Assembly (NCBI GenBank): GCA_904501985.1
Contig: CAJGCT010000040.1
Coordinates: 1-16,830 of the forward strand
From: an uncultured Clostridia bacterium
Lineage (GTDB): Bacteria > Bacillota > Clostridia > Oscillospirales > CAG-272
Direction of reading: 5' to 3'
Length of the DNA: 16,830 nucleotides
Of this stretch, positions 1 to 5,191 are shown piece after piece. Within the stretch, counting starts at the first letter, position 1. Each line of letters opens with the position of its first letter. Under the pieces are notes generated by a model that was not told the DNA's origin, did not search any database, and was given only the letters and a program-made list of their open reading frames with translations. A program made the position numbers and the translations under genes.

Positions 1-23
1 AAGAATTTCTCTCAAATTAAAAG

Positions 24-54
24 GAATGAGCCCAGTTCAATACCGAGCTCATTC
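24..54. other. stem-loop near the left edge
   Basis: GAATGAGC (24-31) pairs with GCTCATTC (47-54) around a 15-nt loop. Read on the minus strand the stem is followed by CTTTTAA, so it may be a weak terminator for minus-strand transcription. The rest of positions 1-130 is AT-rich and shows nothing else I can name. Confidence 0.35.
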
Positions 55-130
55 GCAAATGATTTAATTTTGATTTTTGTCTAAACTTTTGGGTTCACTT
101 CAATTCGCCGGTGGTCTTCTGTATACAGAC

Positions 131-168
131 ATAAAAGAAACGGTGGGATATCCCACCGTTTCTTTTAT
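131..168 (-). terminator. palindromic terminator of rnj, overlapping its stop codon
   Basis: Positions 131-168 form a perfect 38-bp palindrome centred on GGGATATCCC, with A-rich and T-rich outer arms (AAAAGAAACGG / CCGTTTCTTTT). The RNase J stop codon (TAA, minus strand, 165-167) lies inside the outer arm, so the hairpin starts at the end of the reading frame. The symmetry means it could stop transcription from either side. Confidence 0.85.
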
Positions 169-1841
169 ACGTTCATTACAACCGGAAGAATCATAGGCTT
201 GCGCTTGGTTTTCTGGTAAAGGAATTTCGAAAGGTCATCCTTTACGCACCGCTTAAGCTCTGCCCAATCTGTAATGTTCTTATCAAGGCAATCAAGGAGC
301 GCATCCCGTGCGATAGTGCGCACCTCATCCATAAGCTCCTCTGCCTCACGCACATATACAAACCCGCGTGAAACCACATCCGGTCCCGACAAAAGCATTC
401 TCTCATCAATGTCAACAGTGGCAACCACCACAATAAGACCGTCCTGTGAGAGATGACGGCGGTCACGGAGCACTATGTTTCCGACGTCGCCCACACCGTA
501 TCCGTCAACAAGTATCTTTCCGCTGGGGACAGTGCCGTTGAAGCGTGCCCCGTCCTTGTCGATTTCCAGAATCTTGCCGATCTCGGGGATGAATATATGG
601 TTTTCCGCCATTCCCATCTCCTGAGCAAGCTGCTTGTGATTCATAAGATGGCGGTATTCTCCATGTACAGGCATGAAATATTTCGGCTTTGTCAGCGCGT
701 GCATCAGCTTTAATTCTTCCTGGCAGGCGTGACCCGAAACATGTACGTCCGCAAGTGCGTCGTAAAGTACACCAACGCCCTTACGAAACAGCTCATTTAT
801 GATATTTCCGATGAACTTTTCATTTCCGGGAATGGGGTTTGCACTGATCACAACAAGATCGTTTGGACCAAGCTGTACCTTATCATGCTCGGCAAACGCC
901 ATTCTGTAAAGAGCACTCATAGGCTCGCCCTGGCTTCCGGTGGTTATGATGGTAAGCTGATCGTCGCGGAAGCGTTTGATCTCGTTTATGTCAATGAGAG
1001 TTCCGTCCGGCACGGTCATGTAATCAAGCTCAATTGCGGTCTTGACAATGTTTATCATGCTTCTGCCCGTTACAGCCACCTTGCGTCCGTGAGCGGCGCT
1101 GGCGTTGATTATCTGCTGTACGCGGTGCACGTTTGACGAGAAAGTTGCTATAATAACACGCTTATCGGCGTACTGCTGAAGTATGCCGTCAAGGCTTTTT
1201 CCAACCTTCTTTTCGGAAGGAGTATAGCCGGGGCGCTCCACGTTGGTGGATTCGCACAAGAGCATTGTAACTCCCTGATTTCCTATCTCACCGATACGTG
1301 GAATATCCATGATCTTTCCCTCAACGGGAGTGAGGTCAAGTTTGAAGTCGCCGGAGAAGAACACAACACCGTGGGGAGTCTTTATGGACAGTGCACAGGC
1401 GTCGGCAATAGAGTGATTCACTCTGACAAATTCTACGGAGAATACGCCGAGCTTTACAACATCTCCCGCCTCAACGCAGTTGAGCTGCGGCTTTTCGCTA
1501 AATGTATGCTCCTCAAGTTTGTTGGCTACGATTCCAACGGAAAGGCGTGTTCCGAAAACGGGTGCATTAACGGTTTTCAGTACGTACGGAAGCGCTCCGA
1601 TATGGTCTTCGTGTCCGTGGGTTATAACAAATCCGCGGACCTTCTCTATGTTCTTTTCAAGATAGCTTACATCGGGAATTACCAGGTCAACGCCCAGCAT
1701 ATCATCATCCGGGAAGCCCAGACCGCAGTCAACGACGATAATATCGTTTTCGTATTCAAGTACAGTGATATTCTTGCCGATCTCACCGAGACCGCCAAGG
1801 GGAATTATTTTGAGTTTTGATTTAACTTTGCTTTTTGCCAT
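165..1841 (-). CDS. rnj: Ribonuclease J
   Basis: This is RNase J, the metallo-beta-lactamase/beta-CASP nuclease with 5'-3' exonuclease and endonuclease activity that takes part in mRNA decay and rRNA processing in Firmicutes. The metal-binding motif HGHEDH is at residues 75-80. Further ligands are seen as His143 (NHSIADA) and Asp165 (SGDFKLD), and the beta-CASP part carries FMPVHGEYRHL with its conserved histidines. The C-terminal domain is complete. At 558 aa it has the usual length (B. subtilis RNase J1 is about 555). The start ATG at 1841 is preceded by AAAGGAAA at suitable spacing. The gene is monocistronic here, with a palindromic terminator over its stop codon. I saw no clear consensus promoter in the 80 bp upstream. 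The single copy seen cannot tell whether it corresponds to J1 or J2. Confidence 0.97.
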   Translation of the reverse strand: MAKSKVKSKLKIIPLGGLGEIGKNITVLEYENDIIVVDCGLGFPDDDMLGVDLVIPDVSYLEKNIEKVRGFVITHGHEDHIGALPYVLKTVNAPVFGTRLSVGIVANKLEEHTFSEKPQLNCVEAGDVVKLGVFSVEFVRVNHSIADACALSIKTPHGVVFFSGDFKLDLTPVEGKIMDIPRIGEIGNQGVTMLLCESTNVERPGYTPSEKKVGKSLDGILQQYADKRVIIATFSSNVHRVQQIINASAAHGRKVAVTGRSMINIVKTAIELDYMTVPDGTLIDINEIKRFRDDQLTIITTGSQGEPMSALYRMAFAEHDKVQLGPNDLVVISANPIPGNEKFIGNIINELFRKGVGVLYDALADVHVSGHACQEELKLMHALTKPKYFMPVHGEYRHLMNHKQLAQEMGMAENHIFIPEIGKILEIDKDGARFNGTVPSGKILVDGYGVGDVGNIVLRDRRHLSQDGLIVVVATVDIDERMLLSGPDVVSRGFVYVREAEELMDEVRTIARDALLDCLDKNITDWAELKRCVKDDLSKFLYQKTKRKPMILPVVMNV

Positions 1842-1986
1842 AAAATTTTCCTTTCGATCAAATATGGTTGAATATGTATGTATTGCACCGAATTTTATCC
1901 ATTTCGTTACATAAAATTCAGTAATTTACAGTCGGACCTGCCGAGTTACACCGTGTTCGGGGAGTGAAGGCATAAAAACAGCCGCG

Positions 1987-2176
1987 AAAAAAGAAGGGTG
2001 CGCAAAATGACCCTCGAAGCGGTGCTCTTTTGATCGTGTCACTACGTTTTTCCATGATATACGGCAATCCCTTAAACGCTCAGACAGCCGTTCTGCAAAA
2101 TCGCTTGGCACGAAGCGCGAATATAGCGGACCTTCGCGCAAAAAAGCCTCCGAAAAGCAACGTACAACAATATAAC
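1987..2176 (-). ncRNA. candidate structured small RNA (family not recognised)
   Basis: The gap 1842-2320 has no convincing gene but holds a GC-richer island of about 190 bp between very AT-rich flanks. On the minus strand it starts about 7 nt after a TACAAT -10 box (2183-2188). It ends in a hairpin (AGGGT/ACCCT, 1995-2014) followed by six U residues (plus-strand A run 1987-1992). Internal complementarity includes GCGCGAA/TTCGCGC, ACGGC/GCCGT and TACGTT/AACGTA. The size suits 6S-like RNAs, but I could not match it to 6S, SRP, RNase P or tmRNA motifs. An 88-codon frame overlaps it without a ribosome binding site. Between 1842 and 1986 lies only the AT-rich rnj leader. Confidence 0.4.
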
Positions 2177-2182
2177 ATTCAT

Positions 2183-2211
2183 ATTGTACCAAAATATTGT
2201 TAAATTTATAA
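2183..2211 (-). promoter_or_regulatory. putative sigma-A promoter of the candidate small RNA
   Basis: On the minus strand TTATAA (2206-2211) and TACAAT (2183-2188) are separated by 17 bp. The -10 is close to consensus and the -35 matches 4 of 6. It points into the GC-rich island. Confidence 0.4.
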
Positions 2212-2274
2212 GCTTTTGTATATGAATATATTGTTAATAATAATTTATAGTCTCTGCGGCAAGCATAATATCAC

Positions 2275-2294
2275 GGCATAAATTAAATTATGCC
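2275..2294 (+). promoter_or_regulatory. hairpin/operator-like inverted repeat before the 67-aa gene
   Basis: GGCATAA (2275-2281) and TTATGCC (2288-2294) form a 7-bp inverted repeat with a 6-nt spacer. It ends 11 nt before the AAGGAG ribosome binding site of the next gene, so it could be an operator or a leader hairpin. No clear -35/-10 pair was found upstream. Confidence 0.3.
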
Positions 2295-2320
2295 CGATAA
2301 AAGAAAAGGAGCTGTACTTG

Positions 2321-2524
2321 ATGAAAAAGAAAACCACACCTGCCGAGCGCGCCGCAGAATGCATCCGTGCATGGCGTGATACAGGAGAAGATACAGACGT
2401 ACTCGGAAGCTACACCGGTTTTTACAAATACTCCGGTCAAATGGGCGCACCTCTGTATACACCTGTTGATTACACCATGGTAGCAGACGATCTTGAACCC
2501 GTACAGGATGTAGACGACCTTTAA
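2321..2524 (+). CDS. small acidic conserved-looking protein (67 aa), unknown function
   Basis: No function is recognised. The ATG at 2321 follows AAGGAG (2306-2311) with 9 nt spacing; the TTG one codon earlier is an unlikely start. The protein opens with a basic stretch (KKKTTPAERAAECIRAWRDTG), continues with DTDVLGSYTG and a Tyr/Gly/Pro-rich middle, and ends in an acidic tail (PVQDVDDL). It has no signal peptide and no membrane segment. The DTDVLGSYTG and P-V-Q-D-x-D-D-L elements resemble small hypothetical proteins I recall from Clostridia, which supports a real gene; that is memory, not a search. It is convergent with the next gene and their stop codons overlap by 2 bp (2522-2523). Confidence 0.75.
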   Translation: MKKKTTPAERAAECIRAWRDTGEDTDVLGSYTGFYKYSGQMGAPLYTPVDYTMVADDLEPVQDVDDL

Positions 2525-2805
2525 AAGATGATAAACACAAGAAGTGCCGCGCACACAAAAAGCAAAGTAAGACTTGATGCCGCAAGCCACGCTGTGGCAC
2601 TTAGAGAAGATTTTTTCGGCGGTGCTGTAACTGCCCTGATCTCCTCAGACGATGCACAGTCTATCATACGCTTTGCCTCTGCAATTATATCCGTATCACG
2701 TCCCGATGCAGGCAGATCGCATTTAAGCACGAAATAAGCAGAGTCAAAATAGGGACTTCCGGTGTCCTTTACCATGATTATATTTCGTTTACAGCCCTTC
2801 AGCAT
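2521..2805 (-). CDS. small tail-anchored membrane protein (94 aa), unknown function
   Basis: The start is set by GGAGGT followed by 6 nt and ATG (2805). A longer frame beginning near 2889 would run through a hairpin and lacks a ribosome binding site. The first 65 residues look soluble (KDTGSPYFDSAYFVLK, then an Asp/Glu-containing helix around IIAEAKRMIDCASSEE). Residues about 70-94 form one hydrophobic helix (TAWLAASSLTLLFVCAALLVFIIF), so the protein is predicted to be held in the membrane by its C-terminus with the bulk in the cytoplasm. It lies downstream of the ImmA-like protease gene on the same strand, with a 96-bp gap holding a 15-bp-stem hairpin. I do not recognise the family. Confidence 0.65.
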   Translation of the reverse strand: MLKGCKRNIIMVKDTGSPYFDSAYFVLKCDLPASGRDTDIIAEAKRMIDCASSEEIRAVTAPPKKSSLSATAWLAASSLTLLFVCAALLVFIIF

Positions 2806-2826
2806 TGACGTACCTCCATGTTTGAA

Positions 2827-2877
2827 TCTGTGAACTGTGGTGGAGCTTTGTGCCAGCACCAAACCGCAGTTCACAGA
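2827..2877. repeat. long inverted repeat (15-bp arms)
   Basis: The arms 2827-2841 (TCTGTGAACTGTGGT) and 2863-2877 (ACCGCAGTTCACAGA) are complementary, with one G-U pair, around a 21-nt loop that contains GTGC/GCAC. There is no T run after the stem on the minus strand, so it is not a standard terminator. It lies between the ImmA-like gene and the 94-aa gene and could be an mRNA processing or stability element or a protein binding site. Confidence 0.6.
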
Positions 2878-2901
2878 AATTGTGGGCAAAAAACGAAGAT
2901 C

Positions 2902-3492
2902 CTATTCATTTTTATCGTAAAGTGTACGGTATTCGGCTATAAAATCCGAAAATTTTTCCCGTACCTGAAGTTCAAGAGGACTTGTGTAATACGCCCCTCT
3001 CTCCTCAAGCATTTTCATCCGCCTGGCACGCTCCGCGGCAACACCCTTTGGAATCATGCAGATTTCGGCGATGTCGTCCGCGCGAAGTATTTTAAGCTCG
3101 TGAAGCACACAGGCAGGTGCAAGCAGCCGCACGGCAAACATATCCGCCTCACGCTCACATTTCAGCTTTCCTCTGTCCGAGTCAAAACGTCGTGAGGCAT
3201 ACTTATATTCATGTCCGAGAAAAATGTGCCCAAGCTCATGGGCAATAACAAACCGCGAATTTTCGGTACTAAGGCTGTCATCGTATATTATATGCCACTT
3301 TCCCTCACAAAAGATACCGGCACCGCTTTCGTTTCCGCGAAGCTCTCCTATTTTGGAATTTCGCACGATCCGTATTCCGGCAAAATTCGCCGCATCCTTC
3401 AGCATTATGGGAAGAGTGCGAATATCAAAATCAATTATACACCTCCATGCGGCATCACGGCAGGAGGTGTATATTCCGTAATAATCATACAT
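2902..3492 (-). CDS. ImmA/IrrE family metallo-endopeptidase
   Basis: This is a zinc metalloprotease of the ImmA/IrrE family. In characterised cases (ImmA of ICEBs1, IrrE of Deinococcus) such enzymes cleave a partner XRE-type repressor and so switch on the genes it silences. The motif HELGH is at residues 85-89, inside the typical context SRFVIAHELGHIFLGHE. The third ligand is Glu115 in EREADMFAVRLLAP. The length of 196 aa is within the range of the family. The start ATG lies 3 nt after the stop codon of the repressor gene, and a GAGGA ribosome binding site sits in the end of that gene, so the two are co-transcribed and probably translationally coupled. The partner substrate is most likely the adjacent repressor; this is inference from gene order. 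Confidence 0.9.
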   Translation of the reverse strand: MYDYYGIYTSCRDAAWRCIIDFDIRTLPIMLKDAANFAGIRIVRNSKIGELRGNESGAGIFCEGKWHIIYDDSLSTENSRFVIAHELGHIFLGHEYKYASRRFDSDRGKLKCEREADMFAVRLLAPACVLHELKILRADDIAEICMIPKGVAAERARRMKMLEERGAYYTSPLELQVREKFSDFIAEYRTLYDKNE

Positions 3493-3495
3493 TTC

Positions 3496-3942
3496 CTACA
3501 GTTCCTCATCCGTCTCCGGTGCATCGGATATACGCTGTATCCACTCACTTGAACGGTTCTCCACAGAGGGCGCGACTCGCCCGTCCTTTGATTTTGCCGC
3601 ACGGAACACCTTCGGTGACTGTGTCATGTCAACAACACGCAAAAATTCCGAGCGCAGCTCCGGATGCTCCCTGTAGGCTCTCACAAGCCTGTCCTCATCT
3701 ACGGTAAGCTCTGTTGTAATAACGCCGTACGCAGAGCGCGTATCAGTAAGTCCCATGATCCATGCAGGGCTGACATTCAGCGCGCGGCACAGTAAATCGG
3801 TACGGTTTTGTTTTGGTCTAAAGCTGGCGTGGATATACTGAGTCATGGCAGATTTCGGAATTCCCGTAAGAGCACAAAGTTCTGCCTGCGTCATACCGCG
3901 CTCATTCATAACAAGCCTCAAACGATCGCTGAAAACCGACAT
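3496..3942 (-). CDS. XRE-family transcriptional repressor (ImmR/cI-like)
   Basis: Residues about 5-62 form a helix-turn-helix of the XRE/cI type (MTQAELCALTGIPKSAMTQYIHAS, then TDLLCRALNVSPAWIMG). The rest (about 80 residues) is a hydrophilic linker and C-terminal part with no LexA/cI-type self-cleavage Ser/Lys signature that I can see. That suits removal by the neighbouring ImmA-like protease rather than by self-cleavage. The gene starts with ATG after AAGGGGAAGGGA. It has its own promoter (TTGATT-17-TATAAT), with an operator-like repeat just after the expected start site, which suggests autoregulation. At 148 aa it is close to ImmR-type repressors (about 125-150). Confidence 0.9.
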   Translation of the reverse strand: MSVFSDRLRLVMNERGMTQAELCALTGIPKSAMTQYIHASFRPKQNRTDLLCRALNVSPAWIMGLTDTRSAYGVITTELTVDEDRLVRAYREHPELRSEFLRVVDMTQSPKVFRAAKSKDGRVAPSVENRSSEWIQRISDAPETDEEL

Positions 3943-4005
3943 ATTCCCTTCCCCTTTATAAAAGCTTGCCTGCCATCAAAAAGCTCGCCAAAATATGGCA
4001 CACAA

Positions 4006-4022
4006 GTTCAGTTTTTATAAAC
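4006..4022. promoter_or_regulatory. operator copy 1 (imperfect), at the start site of the repressor promoter
   Basis: GTTCAG-TTTTT-ATAAAC has one arm identical to the perfect repeat at 4141 and a degenerate second arm. It lies just downstream of the minus-strand -10 box (4032-4037), about +2 to +18 of the repressor transcript, a fitting position for autorepression. Confidence 0.55.
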
Positions 4023-4031
4023 TACACAAAT

Positions 4032-4060
4032 ATTATACCCGACACACAAAAAAAAATCAA
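4032..4060 (-). promoter_or_regulatory. sigma-A promoter of the repressor-protease pair
   Basis: On the minus strand TTGATT (4055-4060) and TATAAT (4032-4037) are 17 bp apart. The predicted start site is near 4025, giving a leader of about 80 nt before the repressor ATG. Confidence 0.75.
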
Positions 4061-4109
4061 GCGTTTTTATCAAAAAAGTGTCAGTTTTTTTCTAAATTGT
4101 GCACAAGTA

Positions 4110-4138
4110 TTGACACGGATTCCCGATAATGATATAAT
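4110..4138 (+). promoter_or_regulatory. consensus sigma-A promoter of the Cro-like gene
   Basis: TTGACA (4110-4115) and TATAAT (4133-4138) are 17 bp apart, a full consensus match. The predicted start (about 4145) lies inside the perfect operator 4141-4157, so bound repressor would block it. The strong promoter under a presumed repressor is typical of lysogeny switches. Confidence 0.9.
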
Positions 4139-4140
4139 TA

Positions 4141-4157
4141 GTTCAGTTTTTCTGAAC
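4141..4157. promoter_or_regulatory. operator copy 2 (perfect inverted repeat)
   Basis: GTTCAG-TTTTT-CTGAAC is a perfect 6-bp inverted repeat with a 5-bp spacer. It overlaps the transcription start of the plus-strand promoter. It is the best copy of a motif found three times around this divergent region. The proposed binder is the XRE repressor or the Cro-like protein (inference). Confidence 0.75.
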
Positions 4158-4186
4158 TTTTTTTATTAGGTGAGGTACATAGCACA

Positions 4187-4408
4187 ATGAACGAAAATGT
4201 CAAAGGCATCAATTCGGATTTTTTAGAAAAACTGATTGAGGAGAGATGCACAGATGAAGATTTTTTAAAAAAAATGAAAATGAGCAAAAAAAGGTTTGAG
4301 CGTTTAACGAAACACCAGGCGGAAGCCACCCAGGGTGAAATGCTTCGCGCCGCATCCACTCTGCATCTCAGTGAGGCAGAATTTATGCGGTGTTTTTTCA
4401 GCCAATAA
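4187..4408 (+). CDS. small Cro-like helix-turn-helix protein (DUF739-like)
   Basis: This 73-aa protein is probably a DNA-binding regulator. The stretch EEFLKK-like helix (EDFLKKMKMSKKRFERLTK) followed by GEMLRAASTLHLSEAEFMRCFF resembles small phage regulators of the DUF739/Cro group, which end in a conserved ...L-x-x-x-E-F/I-x-x-x-F-F. The helix-turn-helix is less clear than in the XRE repressor, so the assignment rests on pattern and context. The ATG at 4187 follows GGTGAGGT. The gene is driven by the consensus promoter at 4110-4138 and is divergent from the repressor, the place of cro in temperate phages. A further operator copy begins 2 bp after its stop codon. Confidence 0.75.
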   Translation: MNENVKGINSDFLEKLIEERCTDEDFLKKMKMSKKRFERLTKHQAEATQGEMLRAASTLHLSEAEFMRCFFSQ

Positions 4409-4409
4409 A

Positions 4410-4426
4410 GTTCAGATTTTCTAAAC
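4410..4426. promoter_or_regulatory. operator copy 3, just after the Cro-like gene
   Basis: GTTCAG-ATTTT-CTAAAC keeps five of six symmetric pairs of the motif. It is followed by a run of T (TTTTTTT from 4427), so as RNA it could also be a weak terminator between the Cro-like gene and the M23-like gene. No clear separate promoter was found for the downstream gene. Confidence 0.55.
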
Positions 4427-4491
4427 TTTTTTTACATATTTATGACCGTAAACAGAAAAAATTACAAATCAAATAAAGAGAGGTACAAAAA

Positions 4492-5055
4492 ATGTTACAG
4501 CTTTACAAATCCCGTCACTTTGTTCTCACAGAAATTCGCACCACAGGCAAAAAACAGACAAACGGCATACTTTGCTTTGAGGGACTTCCCTCCGTGTATG
4601 GCTCGCCAAAGGAAGTATGTGCCATAGAAGACGGAGTTGTTCTTCGCTCAAGGGTAAACTACGACACACGTTCCCGTGAACACCGCCAGGGCATGGTGGT
4701 GACCGTGTCAGGTAAAAACGGAGTAACGGTTACATATGGACGGCTGGCACACCGATTTGTCAACGAGGGGGACTATGTGCGAGCCGGTGAGCTTATCGGC
4801 ATTGAGGGAAACAGCGGCTCGGGTATGCGCGAATTTCTTACCCTTGAATTTCGCCGCAACGGCAGACGTGTTGACGGATGCGAATATCTTGGACTTGAGC
4901 CGAAGAGCCGCGTATTCACTCCGCCCCACGACGACCCTGCTGATACTGTATGCAGTGTATGCGGCCTTTCCGACAAGACCCGCGTATTCATCGACAGCAG
5001 TCCCGAAGCACCCGAGGTGTGGAAAAAAATACTTGCAAAGCTTGAAAATATCTGA
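4492..5055 (+). CDS. M23 (LytM)-like domain protein lacking the metal ligands
   Basis: Residues about 24-136 follow the M23 peptidase pattern: EVCAIEDGVV, then VTVTYGRLAHRFVNEGDYVRAGELIGIEGNSG in pieces around 78-109, then an LEFRRNGRRVDGCEYLG ending like the family's hFEvrrnGkpvdP. Every zinc ligand appears replaced: the H-x-G-x-D stretch reads FEGLP (Phe29, Pro33) and H-L-H reads F-L-T (115-117). It should therefore not be an active endopeptidase; other degenerate LytM proteins act as binding or activator modules. There is no signal peptide, so a cytoplasmic role is possible. The C-terminal part has CSVCG (154-158) and an amphipathic helix. The start ATG follows GAGAGG. It lies downstream of the Cro-like gene, probably under the same switch. 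Confidence 0.7.
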   Translation: MLQLYKSRHFVLTEIRTTGKKQTNGILCFEGLPSVYGSPKEVCAIEDGVVLRSRVNYDTRSREHRQGMVVTVSGKNGVTVTYGRLAHRFVNEGDYVRAGELIGIEGNSGSGMREFLTLEFRRNGRRVDGCEYLGLEPKSRVFTPPHDDPADTVCSVCGLSDKTRVFIDSSPEAPEVWKKILAKLENI

Positions 5056-5097
5056 GCGCGGAACATATTCACCTCTCCATGCATACCATGTAAATGA

Positions 5098-5121
5098 GGA
5101 TGTTCCCCTGCCGGCACATCC
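5098..5121 (+). other. small hairpin after the M23-like gene
   Basis: GGATGT (5098-5103) and ACATCC (5116-5121) form a 6-bp stem with a 12-nt loop. There is no T run, so its role is open. Confidence 0.3.
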
Positions 5122-5133
5122 CCTGTAACATAT

Positions 5134-5160
5134 ACATGAACATACAGCGGACATATTATA
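5134..5160 (+). promoter_or_regulatory. candidate sigma-K-type promoter of the Cys-rich gene
   Basis: AC (5134-5135), 16 bp, then CATATTATA (5152-5160) fits the sigma-K pattern AC-N16/17-CATANNNTA known from B. subtilis mother-cell genes. The pattern is short and the region is AT-rich, so chance is possible. It overlaps the hairpin at 5146-5170. Confidence 0.3.
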
Positions 5161-5170
5161 TCCGCTTTTT
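5146..5170 (+). terminator. terminator after the M23-like gene
   Basis: AGCGGA (5146-5151) pairs with TCCGCT (5161-5166) and is followed by TTTTT. The loop allows three more A-T pairs. It separates the M23-like gene from the Cys-rich gene. Confidence 0.6.
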
Positions 5171-5191
5171 GGAAAGGATGGATACAACAAC

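Noticed and set aside
24..60. tRNA-like stretch GTTCAATACC near the left edge
   Set aside because: The flanks do not form a T arm or acceptor stem; only a simple hairpin is supported.
1926..2192. 88-codon minus-strand frame in the rnj upstream gap
   Set aside because: No ribosome binding site, unlike any family I know, and it overlaps a promoter-to-terminator unit that looks like structured RNA.
4442..4627. 61-codon frame before and across the start of the M23-like gene
   Set aside because: Lacks a ribosome binding site and overlaps a better supported gene in another frame.
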